From assembly GCF_947623445.1 (NCBI RefSeq), contig NC_135245.1:18917501-18981500 (forward strand): DNA of 64,000 bases, given 5' to 3'. The position numbers were made by a program, and so were the translations under genes. The notes under the pieces were generated by a model. The model was not told the origin of the DNA and ran no database searches. It saw nothing but the letters and a program-made list of their open reading frames with translations. Positions 48,355-61,445 of the stretch are shown piece by piece. Origin of the DNA: Clavelina lepadiformis (lineage: Eukaryota > Chordata > Ascidiacea > Aplousobranchia > Clavelinidae). Each line of letters begins with the position of its first letter. Within the stretch, counting starts at the first letter, position 1.

Positions 48355-51300
48355 GTCAGAAAGCTATCTATGAGTAACAGATTTGTATTATTACTTGACT
48401 ATTTCTGTCTTGATTCACTTGTTTGTTCTTGGTTTAGCGAAAATAACATGTCGTCGTGCTCAGTTTATTTTGTATCCTGCATTGTGTTCACTTGTGAGTT
48501 GTGACATCGTTGCTAAACTGTCTAAGTAGAAGTATACGTACATGCCTTTATCACTGTAAATCGATTAACACAACTGCAATTAAGAAACAAAAGAATTTCT
48601 AAGCTCTTAGTTTCTAACCTTCTACTTTACTCAATATTCGTAGAATTTTACATTATCTTTACATTGCCACTGTAAGAAGGGTTTAGCATCCATATTCCCT
48701 GAGCACGTCTCGTTATTTTTTTGTCTGTTTTCTGTGGTTGATCCCAGACTTCTATGGCCTTGAAACTTGATTCTGACTCATTTGCGAGTGTTTATTTCAC
48801 AATTTTGCTTCTTTACATGCAAGTGTCACTTACAGGGTTTTATTATCTTTAAAGAAGATATGTAAACAACTACGTTCCCTGTAAGTTTTCAAATTAATGA
48901 CGTAACACATAGCCCAATTACATTACTTGTATGTATGTTTTGCATTCGTATTCCATATTTGTGCTTTATTGGCTATAAGTCATAGAAATTGATTTCACAC
49001 TCAATCCTTTAATATTCACCATTTTAGTTAGTTCTATTTCTTAAGACTAAGTATTATTTTTTTGACTTACACAAATTTTTATATTTTCATTTCATTCCTT
49101 TATTTTACTTTTGTGTATTCCAAAAATAAAATTTCAGTCTCTTTTCATTTAAATGGAAAAGATTTTTGTCAAAATAACTTTAGGAGCTTCTGCACGTTTA
49201 GTAACTAAATTAAATAAATGAGAAATGAAAAGGATTTGCGTTATTTTTATGGAATGATTGTCCCGCTCATGGAGCATTAACGATAAAGTTCATTAAAAAT
49301 GCGTTTTGAAGAATACAATAAAATACCTGCTGCTGTATTTTTTAGGGCCGAAAGTTCTGTTCTTTTTTGTTTATGCAGATATTCCTATATCTCATCCAAT
49401 CTAGCAAAACATAGTCTGAACTCGCCAAAGATCATAGAAATCTCAAGATTTGTAACAAGAAGAAGTTTTTCTCTATGGGCGAAAATGGGGCTTTCCCTAA
49501 GAAGAAATATTGACGTATTGACTTGGCACGCTGAAAAAAGTCTGTACTTCGCTGCAGACTTACAGTTTTACTTTGTGAGTATGTACCGGTACCATATATT
49601 TGCATGCTTATCCGTAAGGTAAAATACTGCATGCTGGGTTGCTGGTATGTACGGCCTGGTGCCGGTACTACTAATAAATACTTAACGTTTATTTATTTAT
49701 TCTTGATAGTTTGCAGAATGGGCTGATTTATCTGGCATAATATTACCTTTATTGTGAAGATTTGAATACATGGACGAACTCAAATCTCAAGCAACTTCTT
49801 CTACTGACCGGTCTGGTCTGGTCTTCGACATTCGTCATTTGATATTAATTTATTTATATACTGTAGGACTGTAGGTCTACATTCAACACAAAAACATACA
49901 TGATTGAACAAGAAGTATTTATTTTTTTACTATACAATGCATACAGTACATTTTACATCAAATACATGTTAGGTCAACGGTATGTCCCAGTAGAAGAAAA
50001 GACGTCACCATTTCAGATTCAGTGTAAACAGGTTGTTCAACTCACTTTTAAGACAGGCAGTTGAAGATTAAATTTATATCAGTAATCAGACATTTGAATC
50101 TGCTTTCGGTTATTCGCAAATTAAACTTAGTTACTACTACAGCATTAGCATTAGCATATTTTTTGTGTAAAATAAAAGCAGTGGTACATTAAGACAGGAC
50201 TTCTCAAACTGCCGCGCAAAATGTAATTTTGGGGTCGTGAAACAAATTTAATTTTTATAAATTGAGTTGTTTTTTTATATTGTTTTATATGGTTTCAATC
50301 AAAACATTTGATTCCGTGGTTTTTAAACCCTGCTACAGGGTTGATGCGCGATTATTCAAACCGTAACTCCTGTTGTCTACGGCTTTAATCAGAAGTAACT
50401 ATTCTATGAAATGTTGCTTGTTTCTTTTTGTGCTAAATCCGTATTATTTCGCGTTAAACTAAATCCACAAACGGACACTGCTCATTTTTATCCACATAGC
50501 TCTTTCCCTTCTCGTTTTATTCTATTTACGTTGGTAAGTTCGATTTATTTTCGGATAAATGTTTCGGCAATAAAGTTAGCATCAGTTAATCGTGATATTC
50601 CGCGGGTGGCTTAAGTGGTAGCATGTCGTGGATTGTTGGTTTCATTCTTCTGTGAATATTGTCCTTTGTGCCGTGTTGTAAATGTCACTATCGATACCAA
50701 TAAACGGAAATGAATTAGAATTAGTAAAAAGTGCTCAAAAGACGGATGCATTTTGAGTTATTACTTAAACATTAAATGCATTGATAAAAACTATTAGGCT
50801 ATATTATTATTCAAAACTGATTAACGTTGGCGGTTGTAAGTCAAACTAACTTCTGCAATTCAATGTTTTTTTATTTCCTTGCGTTGAAAGCTGTTTTTGA
50901 CTGTGTTTTCATTTCAGTATGTTGACTTGACACTGGACATGGCTAAAGTGGAGCAAAGCTGTCAAATTTTTTTCGAAGTTCGTTGTCATAAAAGCATGTT
51001 TGTCTGCGAAGGCTAGAAATGGAACGATTTTTAACGTATGTGCGTGTTGTATATACGTATATAGTTATATGCCCTTCGTCGAAACAGAATTTATAGCAAC
51101 TGAACGTGATTGTGTTTTGTAGCACTTGACAGTATCATAGCTTTGTAAGACAGACAGACTAAGACGTGATTAATTTGTATGATCCTGAACATATAAATAA
51201 CCTACTAATTTTTTGGAACCGATCCTTAAGTTGCAAAAAAATTTCTTTGTCAGAAACTAATTCTCAGTGATGAGCTTTGCAAAGCCAAAGGAGATTTCAT

Positions 51301-51585
51301 TTAAATTCTCAGTCAAATCATCGACCTGATACATCGATGCTGGTAATTAATTGTCACCAATTCTCTCTGAGTCACGTATTGTTACGTCAGACTACATACC
51401 AGCTGTACCAGGAAGTCTGTATAGATTTCTTCATTTGTATGTGGTACAGTAATATGCTTCGTTCTGTTGTATAGCTACAAGCAAAGAAATTAACGTAGAG
51501 ATCAAGCGATAGCCTGTAACTCTGAACAGCTCGTTCAAGTTTGTTGCAGTTGAGGATAAATTCATATATTTTCTGGAAATATCAG
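48355..51585. other. Intergenic region before the receptor phosphatase
   Basis: About 3.2 kb of AT-rich sequence with no supported gene. An AATAAA lies at 49125-49130. A short inverted pair GTACCGGTACC / GGTGCCGGTAC flanks 49584-49668. A one-ended hAT-like terminus starts near 50195. Frames 49299-49622 and 50411-50614 lack domains. Confidence 0.4.
50195..50340. mobile_element. One-ended hAT-like terminus
   Basis: CAGGACTTCTCAAACTG followed by GGGGTCGTGAA resembles the CAGNGNTTCTCAAACT end of hAT elements. No matching opposite end or 8-bp duplication was found, so this would be a truncated fossil with an unknown right boundary. Confidence 0.3.
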
Positions 51586-54500
51586 ATGGAATATCCACTT
51601 TGTTCAGTTGTCTGCATAGTATTAGCGACATTAATTACGTTTAGACTAACAAATGCAGGTATGGTTGGTTTTTTTCTTTAACCAATGTCCATGCTGTAAC
51701 AGAAATGTACAGTAAACGGAGCAATGTGTACTGTAAGTTTGGAGAACTGCGTAACTCCGTCTTGCCTATATTAAAAAGTACAAAAAAACAAAGCGTTTGT
51801 TTATAAATAGTTCAAACTCCGCATAGATTAAGTGTAGATTATAGACTCCGCATAGATTAATATGTTGCAGTGAAGATATAGCGCAGATAAATAATAAAAA
51901 CTTACAAACAACTATTTTATCAGACTGTCCTTCATCCTGGCGAGTGATTGACAACAATCTCTTCATTTTGTCCGATCATCAAAAAACCAATATCCAGTCA
52001 GAGAATCAATGTTTAGCAAATGGAGGATTTCTTGCCAGCGTTGACGAGGTTAAAGTATTTGATGCAATCATAAATAAAATGAATGAAAAGTATGCAAAAG
52101 GTATGCACATTTCCAATTATCAACTGTATTAACTTTATACAGTAAACACGTGAGTAACTTTGTTATAAACATGATGTGCACATCAGATAGATCAATGCGC
52201 GACATCTTTAAACTTATCTACTTCGTAATAGTAAAGATAAAAACCCTCTTTTGAATAAAATGCCATAAATCATCGTACAAAAAATCTGTAATGCTGCACC
52301 ATTAATAGCAGACCACAACTTTGTAACCGTGTTTATTCTTGGGTTTCTAGATTTGCAGAGGATATACGTTTCTTACCGGGATAACTACAAATATACAATG
52401 GATGACATTGGAGAATACTGGATTCTTGATGAAAATTTTCCATATTTCAATCTATACAGAAAGTAAATGACCAACTTCATGTGTCATGTTTAAGTTTAAC
52501 CATTTGGCAAAAAAGTCTGTAACGATTTACTTAGTTTTCTTTACAAAATAATTTTCAGATGGCACATTTGTAACAAGCAAAACTATAACTATACCCTTGC
52601 ATGTTGATTTGGTGTCCTTTAAATTATTTTTGTTTATGCAGATCGACGGACGTTTACACGACTCCGATCTACTTCTGTAAAGCTCTAGTAATTAGTACAA
52701 ATCGTTACAAGTGGCTGGTTTCAAAAAATCCATGCAATGTTGGCAGTGGGTTTAATCACGATTTTATGCGATATGGGGGAGCGGAACAAAGTCCAGGAGT
52801 TCGAGAAATATTCCGTCATAGAAACGAAGCATGGTCGACGAGACTCAGTCCAATATCAAACGTGGTCCGACCATACAATGTCGCACTTTCTCCAATCTAT
52901 ATTCCAGGTAAAATGTAAAAATGTGAACCTGCATAACATGACTATTTATACCTGTTGTGATAAGTTGGTTGCAGATAATTGGTGATGGATAAAAATCATA
53001 TACTTATACGTTTTAAAAATATTCTATCTCTGTCGAATAGGTAATTACATATAACTCACTTCCCTTGTTTTGTCTGTAAGATAACACATTATTAAACATA
53101 ATTTTGCTACGAACGCCGAAATGATACTTAATCAATACTAGTACTACTACGTTTAGGCATGCTAGCAAGCTTGATAAATCAAAAACAATAAGTAGTTGAG
53201 CATTTTCAGACATTAACGTATTCATCGGAGCTCGTTCGGACGTGAACGAAACTGATTGGTTTTGGAGTAATGGATCTCTGGTCACTGATGACTCAACTTT
53301 TCCGTCAGCAAACCCGGACATTTGCCAACAAATTGCTTATCATTACACCGATAATCAAGCTTGGTCAGAAATTTCGACAATATGTGGATCGAGTTCTGGC
53401 TATTACGTCTGCCAGATAAAATGTGAGTATAAAATCAGTGATTTTGTTTAAATATATAAGGTAGCTCTTTTGCTTTTACTCGGCAAACGACATAAAATAT
53501 TGATGGTGATGTAATATATTTTTCAAAAGTTGACGCAATAATATCCATCTTACACGCTTTTACATGACATGCCTATATACAGTAGGAAACGGTATATGAG
53601 TTGCGATGAATAACAAGCGAGCCGGGTGACATTATAGTAACATGTCGGATGAGCGTGTAACTTGTAAATAGCTGTTAGAACTTATCTAACTGGTAGGTTA
53701 CACTTATCTGGTAGTTTCGTACTTAGTAAATGTCAACACGATTATCTGTTCCGAGATGCCTAAAACAGTAATAACAGTATCTGAAAATATGAATTGTTGT
53801 GTTTCACTCACTGTTATTGTAAGTCGTCATACGTGCTGTGTTAAGCTACAACTTTTATCTGTTTGCATGATGTCAGGAAAAAGTTGTACTCTTTCATATG
53901 ACCATTTGTTCTATTTTGATGCTTATATATACACATAATAATAAATATATATAATAAATATAATAAATTGTAGATAAACTAGATTTCAAAATTGCTGTGG
54001 ACTTATGTGCAAATACGCAGGATATTACTTAAAGAGCGACTGCGGAGAAAAGAATACAACGTACCTGTTTCTTAATCCCATACTTTCCGTTTTCACAAGC
54101 AGTCTTCAAGTTCAAATGACGTTATACCGTTAACAACAAGCGGATATTGTAGTTTCGACATTATATGAGCGATCTTCATGTTAAAGTGTGACGTCATAGC
54201 GTCGATAGGAAACGCACATATTTCCACGCTCAAAGTCGTCTCCGTCATAAAAAATTGGAAAACTTTATATCAGAATAACTCCTTTGTTACTCTCCTTTGT
54301 ATATTATAGGCCCATAAAAGGAGGTCTCCTCCTTTTGTACTCTACGGTTTTTAAAAATACTTCCAAGGAGAGAAATATCGATGGCAATTTTAATTGGCCA
54401 ACATTGCTAACTTGACAGCAATTTGATTCTGATTACTTTTTATCAGTTGAAATCAAGGAACGTCCTGTGTCTTGCGATGGATCTGGTGTTACAATCACCT

Positions 54501-57500
54501 GGGAACCAAAATTATTCAATGGCGTTTTTCAAACGTTAAATCAATTAGAAGTAGGTTTATGTTTTGTAAATTCAAAGTAAGTTATAAGTAAGTTATAGAA
54601 TATCTTGAAAAAAGACAATGCTTGTTGAAAGCAGCTTACTTTGAATTTAGCTCATTGGTTTGTTATAAAATGCTAATGATGTTATTTTTCTTTTGCATAT
54701 CTTTTCACTTAGTTCACTATTATTTGGGAAAGTTTTACCATGAAATTCTTGGCAAACTTCTCAACTGGCAGCGTTAGAATTGCGAGTTTGACGCCGAGAA
54801 CTGCTTATTCGATTGAAGTAATCTCGGTTCAGTTTAAAAAATCTGGGTTTATTCTTATCTGTGTATTGTTATTTACCAATCTAGTTACTGTACTATTACA
54901 ACATTGTTTACTGACCATTATCGTCAATGATATATTTTAATTGTATTTGTTTGATTTAGGCCACTCTCAGGGCTGATGATTGTCCATCTTTCCAACTCAT
55001 CAGCAAAACCATAAGTGCTACAACTGGTTACGGGTTACCTGATCCAGTCACCACTGCTTTTGTGAAGAACCAAACAGGACAAGCAAACCCAGAATGCGTT
55101 GTGGAATGGATCCATGACGGTTCAGATTTTAACATACTTCAATATAAAGTAATTTGTGATATTATTTTGGTCAAAAACAAAGACAATTTACCAAATCAAA
55201 CAAATTAGTTCACATTACAACTATAACTGTTCACATCATCTTCCAGATCAATATTTTGAGTAACGCAAGCTCAACTTCTGTGACTTTCTCAAATCTATCC
55301 CAGTCAAGTTTCGCAACAGAGCAAAGACTCATGGTTGCTGTTCCACTTGACCTTCACGGACACAACTTAACTGTTAATATGACGGTAGAGTAAATTTTAA
55401 GCCTTCTTGCTTGTTATGATATCTATTAATATTTCTCTTGTGTTCGTTCAATCGAAATCGATTAATTATTATCTACATAATTTCAGATCCAAGCATATTC
55501 ATGCGCGGGAGCCGGTCCACCTTCCATTGTCAGTGGATTCTGTGTTTCTCCGCTACTTCCTCCTCCGCAAACCAATCCGCCTCCTCAATCGAGTACTCAG
55601 ATGCCAACTGATGTTCTTGTGGGGATTGTGATTGGAGTTGTCGCATTTGTAGTTGTGCTTCTGTTATTTGGATACTTATTTCATAATAAGTGGGTTTTGC
55701 TTTATCAAATTTTAACAAAAGTATCTATCTCATTATGGTGATCTTAATTTTATTAATTTTTCCTATATAGTTTATTATTTCATCAATTAGTTATTAATGA
55801 TCTTATTTTGCTCTTACCAGGAAAAATAGAAACCTTACCAAAAAGTTTGTGAAATCTTATTCTCGCGATGGTAAGAGTTGCATTATGAAAGTCTTTGCAC
55901 CAAACTTTATGCAAAAATTCCTTATTTACACTGTAAAATGTTATCGTATAAAAGTTACAGTTGTGAAGTGTCATCTCCAAACAATACGTTTTTGCATTTC
56001 TTCCTAAGCCTCATCCATTTTAATAACTGGACAATTTACCTATAGCCTACTATATTTTATTTCATGTAGCTGTCCCTTATAATAGCTTGTTAAAGTCCAG
56101 AAAATGTCGAATTACTATTGCTGTTGTGAATACTTGCGTGTAGTAAGTTTCGCGTTTTGCATTTAAGATCTTCGTGATCAATCGCAAAGCAATTCAAATG
56201 AATCTCAAAACGAATCTCATGTCGACATATCTGAGGTAATTCAGAAAAATAAATGTTTTTAATTTAAAATTTGCTACTGGTTTATATTGCTACATAATTG
56301 ACACTTATTATTACACGATTCATATCAAGCCACCTTTTTTTGATTGTTATAGGTGGCAAGTACGAAGGAAAGCTTGAACGTTTCCACAAACACCACACTT
56401 GGTAAGCTGAGTTGAATGTTTCGTGCGTTGATGTGTTTCTGTGATAATGTGTGAACCAAATTTAACTTAAATGTTAAATGTAACGAACGTAATTTACATT
56501 TACTTTTTAGCTGAAGAGAGCGTGTACGTTAATACTGCTGGCTATTCTGAGACGGAGATTTCTGCAGTTGACATGGAAAAGATTTACTCCACGAAATGTG
56601 CCAATAACTATGCAGGCTTTTGCGAAGAATTTAAAGTGAGTTTTGTGTTTAGCGGAAACAAATGTGGTAACTGGTTTATAACAACATATACTGTACTTTA
56701 TAAGATGTTTATATGTGGTTGAAGTTTTAGACGTGATTTTAATGAGTAGATAATCCAAGAGCAAAGCCCAATCCTTCCACACGAGTCTTCAAAAACCAAG
56801 CAAAACGCAAAAAAAAACCGTTACAAAAATGTTTACTCAAGTTAGTATATTTTTCTGAGAAATAACCATTTGATAATAACTATAATCTGCATGAAAAGAT
56901 CAAACAATACGGTGTAATTAATCGAAGTAAGTTGTGACTTGTGGTAACTTTGTGTGTGATATAAGCGTTTCTTTTATATTCAGACGATAACTCACGGGTT
57001 ATTTTGAGAGGATCATCAGAAGGGGATTACATCAACGCATCATACATTGAGGTGACGCAGCGTTGTAATGATTAACAGAAAAAGTATTTGTTAACGTTAC
57101 CTAATGCTAATGCTAACAAACCCTATTATTCATCCATTGTTACATAAAAATCAAGTTACTTTTGGTATACATCAGAGCTTCCAGAAAGGGAGAAGATTTA
57201 TCGCAACCCAAGGGCCAAAGAACAACACGATTGAGGATGTTTGGACGATGGTTTGGGAACAAAACGTTTCAATAATTGTGATGTTGTGCAGAACAATGGA
57301 GCATGACAAAGTAGGATTACAATTTAAAATTTCTCACAATGTTCCTTAAAGAAATGCATCAATTATTACGGGAAGATTCGAAGAGCGTATTTCAGAAATT
57401 CTTATTTCTGAGATATGTCAGCAAGCATTTGATCACAACCTTAAAAAATGTTTGAACTGTATTTAATTACATGTTACGTATTTAATGTTGTCATCAAAAC

Positions 57501-60166
57501 AGGTAAAATGTGCCACTTACTGGCCTGAACCTGGCAAGAAAAATACTCATGGTCAATTTGAAATTTCCACAACAAATGAAGAAAATCTGGGTGATATCAA
57601 ACGAAGAACTATTTTCATACTAAACCGCTCTATTTCGGTAAATTATGTTATTAATGACAAAACCTAAACTAAATCTAACAGTTTACTAACCTTAATTTTC
57701 CTTTTACCTCAGAAAAACCGAACAGTGACTCAGTTTCAACTGTTATCTTGGCCAGACCATGGCATTCCCTTGACTACATCAGACATGATCTATCTGCGGA
57801 GAATGGTGAATGAAACTTGGCAGAAACAGGCAACTGGTCCCATTGTTGTACATTGCAGGTAAGTGAGGGTGTAGACAATGCAAAGGCAATAATTTATGTA
57901 TATTTGCAAGTTCTATTTTATCAGTGTTGTGCAACTATTTATGAACATTGACAGAAGAGTAGCATTTATGTAGGCAATATTATACTTAAGCAGAAAAGGT
58001 AAATCATTTTTGAATAACTGTCACCAACAAAACAAAGAAAAGTATTCTTTACGCAAATGCTTACATAAAATGCTCATAATTTAAAATTGACTTTGCAGCG
58101 CCGGATCTGGAAGATCAGGAACATTCATTGCCATGGATAACTTGTGTAGTGAGCTTGAGCAAAGAGGAAAAGTTGACGTTGCAGGAGAAGTTCTCCGGAT
58201 GCGAGGAAACAGGATGGACATGGTTCAAACTTTGGTAAGTTCTTATACAGGAATTTAATGGTTGAAACACTCGAATAAAATTGCACAACCATAATGTCAA
58301 TTGTCTCTATAATGTTGTACTGTATTATTTTATTGTTGGGAATCACCTCTTTTGCGTATATTCAGTAAGCATACGTCACTTTTTCAGCCTCAATACGTGT
58401 TCATTCACAAACTGCTGTTAGAAAGCCACATGCTACCGGGTAGTGACATATTAGCTCCGGAATTTACGGAGCTAATATTCAAGGATAACTGGTAAGATGT
58501 GAAAGTATGTACACTTAATTTTTTATCAACTTGTAATGCTTTGCAATAGAGTATGACATTGTTTACATAGTGTTTTCTTTTATTAAGCACTTTGCTTTAT
58601 ATTGTTTCTTTGCCAAATTGTCTAATTGTTTCCGATTTAAGCTCTAACTTAAACTTGCTCTACGTACATATTGCGCAGACATTGTTATATTTTGACCAAT
58701 TTTGTCAGGAACGAAAAACTATCGAAAGAGTTTAAACGTCTTCAACATCTTCATACCATAAGTCCTGCTTGTTCATACACGAGCAAAATTCTCTTTATGG
58801 ATGAAAACAAACCACAAAAATTCCTCAATGCTTACTACGTTAAAGTTAGTCAGTCGTTATTCATTATTCTAAACGTTTGTAACATTGCATTATACAAATG
58901 ACTGATTGCAAACGTCACTTCACTTGTACGTACACCACGTAGGCACTTGCATATTTTGCCAGCAACACCAGTGACTGGTAACATATTGTCCAAGCGAGTA
59001 AAAGATTTTTTTACACTTCTGTATTTTAAGATCTTTGGTTATTCTGGAAACTGCATTGCTTCACAATCAGCCCCTGCCGGTGGAGAAGAAGAATTTCTTA
59101 AACTTTTGGTTGAAAATAATGTTAGAACTGTCATAGAAATAAATGATAAAGTAAGGAATAGGTATAATGTTGCAAGGTTTATTTTATGAATTTTTATTAT
59201 GAAAACTAATGTCGCGTTTGTTTAAATTCATATCTAACTCATCAAAGAAAGGAATATATTTGAAAAATCAAAAGTACGGTCAAAATTCTTCCCAGGTCAA
59301 CCAACTTTCACAAGACTCTGCTACATTGGGCGACTTCTGCATCACAATTGATGCTACAAAAGTTCACGATGGTTTCGTTGAAAAGTTTTTGACAATTTCA
59401 AGCGCTCAGAGCTTTTTCCCAGTAAGTGTATTAATTCAAGAAAAAAAGCACATCTTGGTCGAAATTTATAAAACAACTTTTTTGATATAAACGAAAAAGT
59501 CAATTTAACAATGATGATTAATGCAAAATGTTTATGAAATGTTTTAGGCATACAAAGCCTCTTTTATTTCACTCCAAAATTGGAATGATGAAGCTGTTCC
59601 CCCTAACTTGAAAACATTTCTTGACGTCATACAAGCAGCTCAGACCTTCTGTCAAGGCCATACTTGCTCAGGTGTTCTTGTCTGCTGCAGGTAATTCATT
59701 AGAATCTTATTTCAATAGAAACAATATGTGTATTTTCATGAATTGGTTCGTAATTGAATGAATTTTCAATGAAATTTCATAAATGAATTTTGCATATTTT
59801 ACCTTTATTGCAATTTATGTCAACAGCAACGGACACACGAGGACCGGCACATTCATTGCGATTTCTAATCTTGTAGAGAGACTGAAGTCTGAGAACAGAA
59901 TCGACGTTTTCAGGACAGTGAAGGATCTGAGAGACATTTGCCCAAATATGGTCAACAGTTTGGTGAGTTTTACCACTTTTGTAAACGATCTTGGCGTAAT
60001 TGGTTGTAAGCAAAACTAATTGAAAGAAATATGTGGCGTTATTGGTTATAAATATTGTTGTGTTATTGTAATTGTAATATTGTTGTTACAGGAACTTTAT
60101 AAGTTTTGCTACTCGTTTGTGAAGGAATACCTTGAGTCGTTTGCAACTTACTCCAACTTCGCGTAA
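51586..60166 (+). CDS. C-type-lectin receptor protein tyrosine phosphatase with tandem PTP domains
   Basis: Twenty-seven phase-consistent exons: 51586-51658, 51924-52100, 52351-52462, 52642-52907, 53210-53422, 54447-54550, 54713-54817, 54960-55148, 55247-55384, 55487-55689, 55821-55870, 56168-56235, 56353-56401, 56511-56635, 56750-56840, 56984-57051, 57185-57310, 57503-57637, 57713-57858, 58099-58234, 58388-58491, 58709-58844, 59031-59150, 59248-59421, 59548-59690, 59827-59962, 60092-60166; 1,153 residues. Order: signal peptide (1-24); lectin-like domain (25-281; start CPSSWRV, end TDWFWSNGS ... YYVCQIK); two FnIII (about 281-477); Pro-rich stalk; transmembrane helix (about 502-524); D1 (about 583-892) with KNRY 646-649, WPDHGIP (D779) and [10 protein letters not shown] (C812, R818), so catalytically complete; D2 (about 893-1153) with WND and [10 protein letters not shown]. 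The end [12 protein letters not shown] resembles PTPRA/PTPRE D2. It should dephosphorylate phosphotyrosine under control of an external ligand. A lectin-type ectodomain is not part of the standard vertebrate RPTP set. Confidence 0.94.
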
Positions 60167-61445
60167 TATTGACCTATACGAGTACGTCATCAATATGGGC
60201 TTCCAGAACTTGTCTTGTACAGCATAACATTTTATATTTGTCTGTTTTATATAAAGTAAGTGTTTGCATTTTTTTCCTAAAATTCATTTGTAGTATTCTT
60301 ATCAAATTTGGAAATTTCTACGGTTTTGGTTTTGCATTGATTAATTTGCTGAACAATGCTTTGTTTTCCTCCAATTGTTTTTCTTATGCCGTGAAAGCAT
60401 AATCAATAATTTTTCGGTAATCTTATTGTTTTCGCTATAAAAATCGGTATGATAAATTTTTTTATAAGTTTTTTTTGTATCTTTTACGCATCATCTTGTT
60501 TACTCTACAAACATCTTCATTCAATTTCAAACTAACAGAAAACTCCTTATTGACTATATTTTGACGGTGGCCTTATCTTTTATGTTGATATATGAGTAAA
60601 TAATTTACAAAATACAATAACATTCCATTCTTTAAAAATTTTTCCCAAAATGGTTAAGGTATAAGTGTTTTGATGAAATGTGTCACAATAAAGGGTAACA
60701 AAGCGTCATAATGAACTCTGCAGCGACGTGATATACCTTCATTACCCAAAAATATGTTCAATGTTATCTAGATCGCATAAATGTACGATTTTAATATACC
60801 AACCCACAATATATGCAAGTTAAAGGATTTAAACTGTTACGTTGTTTTCTGCTTGGTTTGTCTTGTCTTTGTATTTTCTACCTTAGGCCAGATGCACTGG
60901 TAAGTGTGATTGCGCCTTGCTCGTTGTCGAGCGAATACTGATTCTACCGACAAAGTAGCCTACTGCTGGGTAGACGTGCCTAGTTTTTACCGTTTTGAAA
61001 TACAATCTGGTATAGTTAACTGCAAGTCTCTTCCAACCAGCACTAAGAAAGGACCGGTAACATTTGGCGAGCACGGCAGGACCTGCAGCTTCAAAACACG
61101 TTTAAAAAAAGTGATCTGGACCAGGTTTTATCTACAATAAAAATAAGCTTGGATAAAGTTTTAGCTCGTTTTAATCCACGTTTGAAAGTGTCTGGGACAT
61201 TGTGGACGCAACAGCAGCTGCTCGAAAACATGCTTTTATGCTGAGTTGACCGGAAGAGTTTAAGTTGGAAATGAAATGCAACGGTGCAGAGGTAGGTCCC
61301 AGCATGAACTATGAAGAACTAAAGTCCACAGCTGAGGAAGTTGTTTGTTGCTCACTTCATGTTATTGAATGTTAATGTTAATGTTGTTAATGTTATTGAA
61401 AAGCTGACATGTTACGAACAACATAAGTCTTTATTAAAGCGATAA
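60167..61445. other. 3' flank of the phosphatase gene
   Basis: Likely 3' untranslated region, with AATAAA at 60687-60692. The remaining sequence has small frames (60910-61140 and others) without domains. A short TTAATG repeat lies near 61366-61400. No gene seen. Confidence 0.45.

Noticed and set aside
49584-49668. Short inverted pair GTACCGGTACC / GGTGCCGGTAC
   Set aside because: One mismatch, only 85 bp apart and no target duplication; too weak to call a MITE.
54316-54336. Perfect 9-bp hairpin AAAAGGAGG/CCTCCTTTT in a phosphatase intron
   Set aside because: An isolated low-complexity purine/pyrimidine palindrome with no flanking structure; likely chance.
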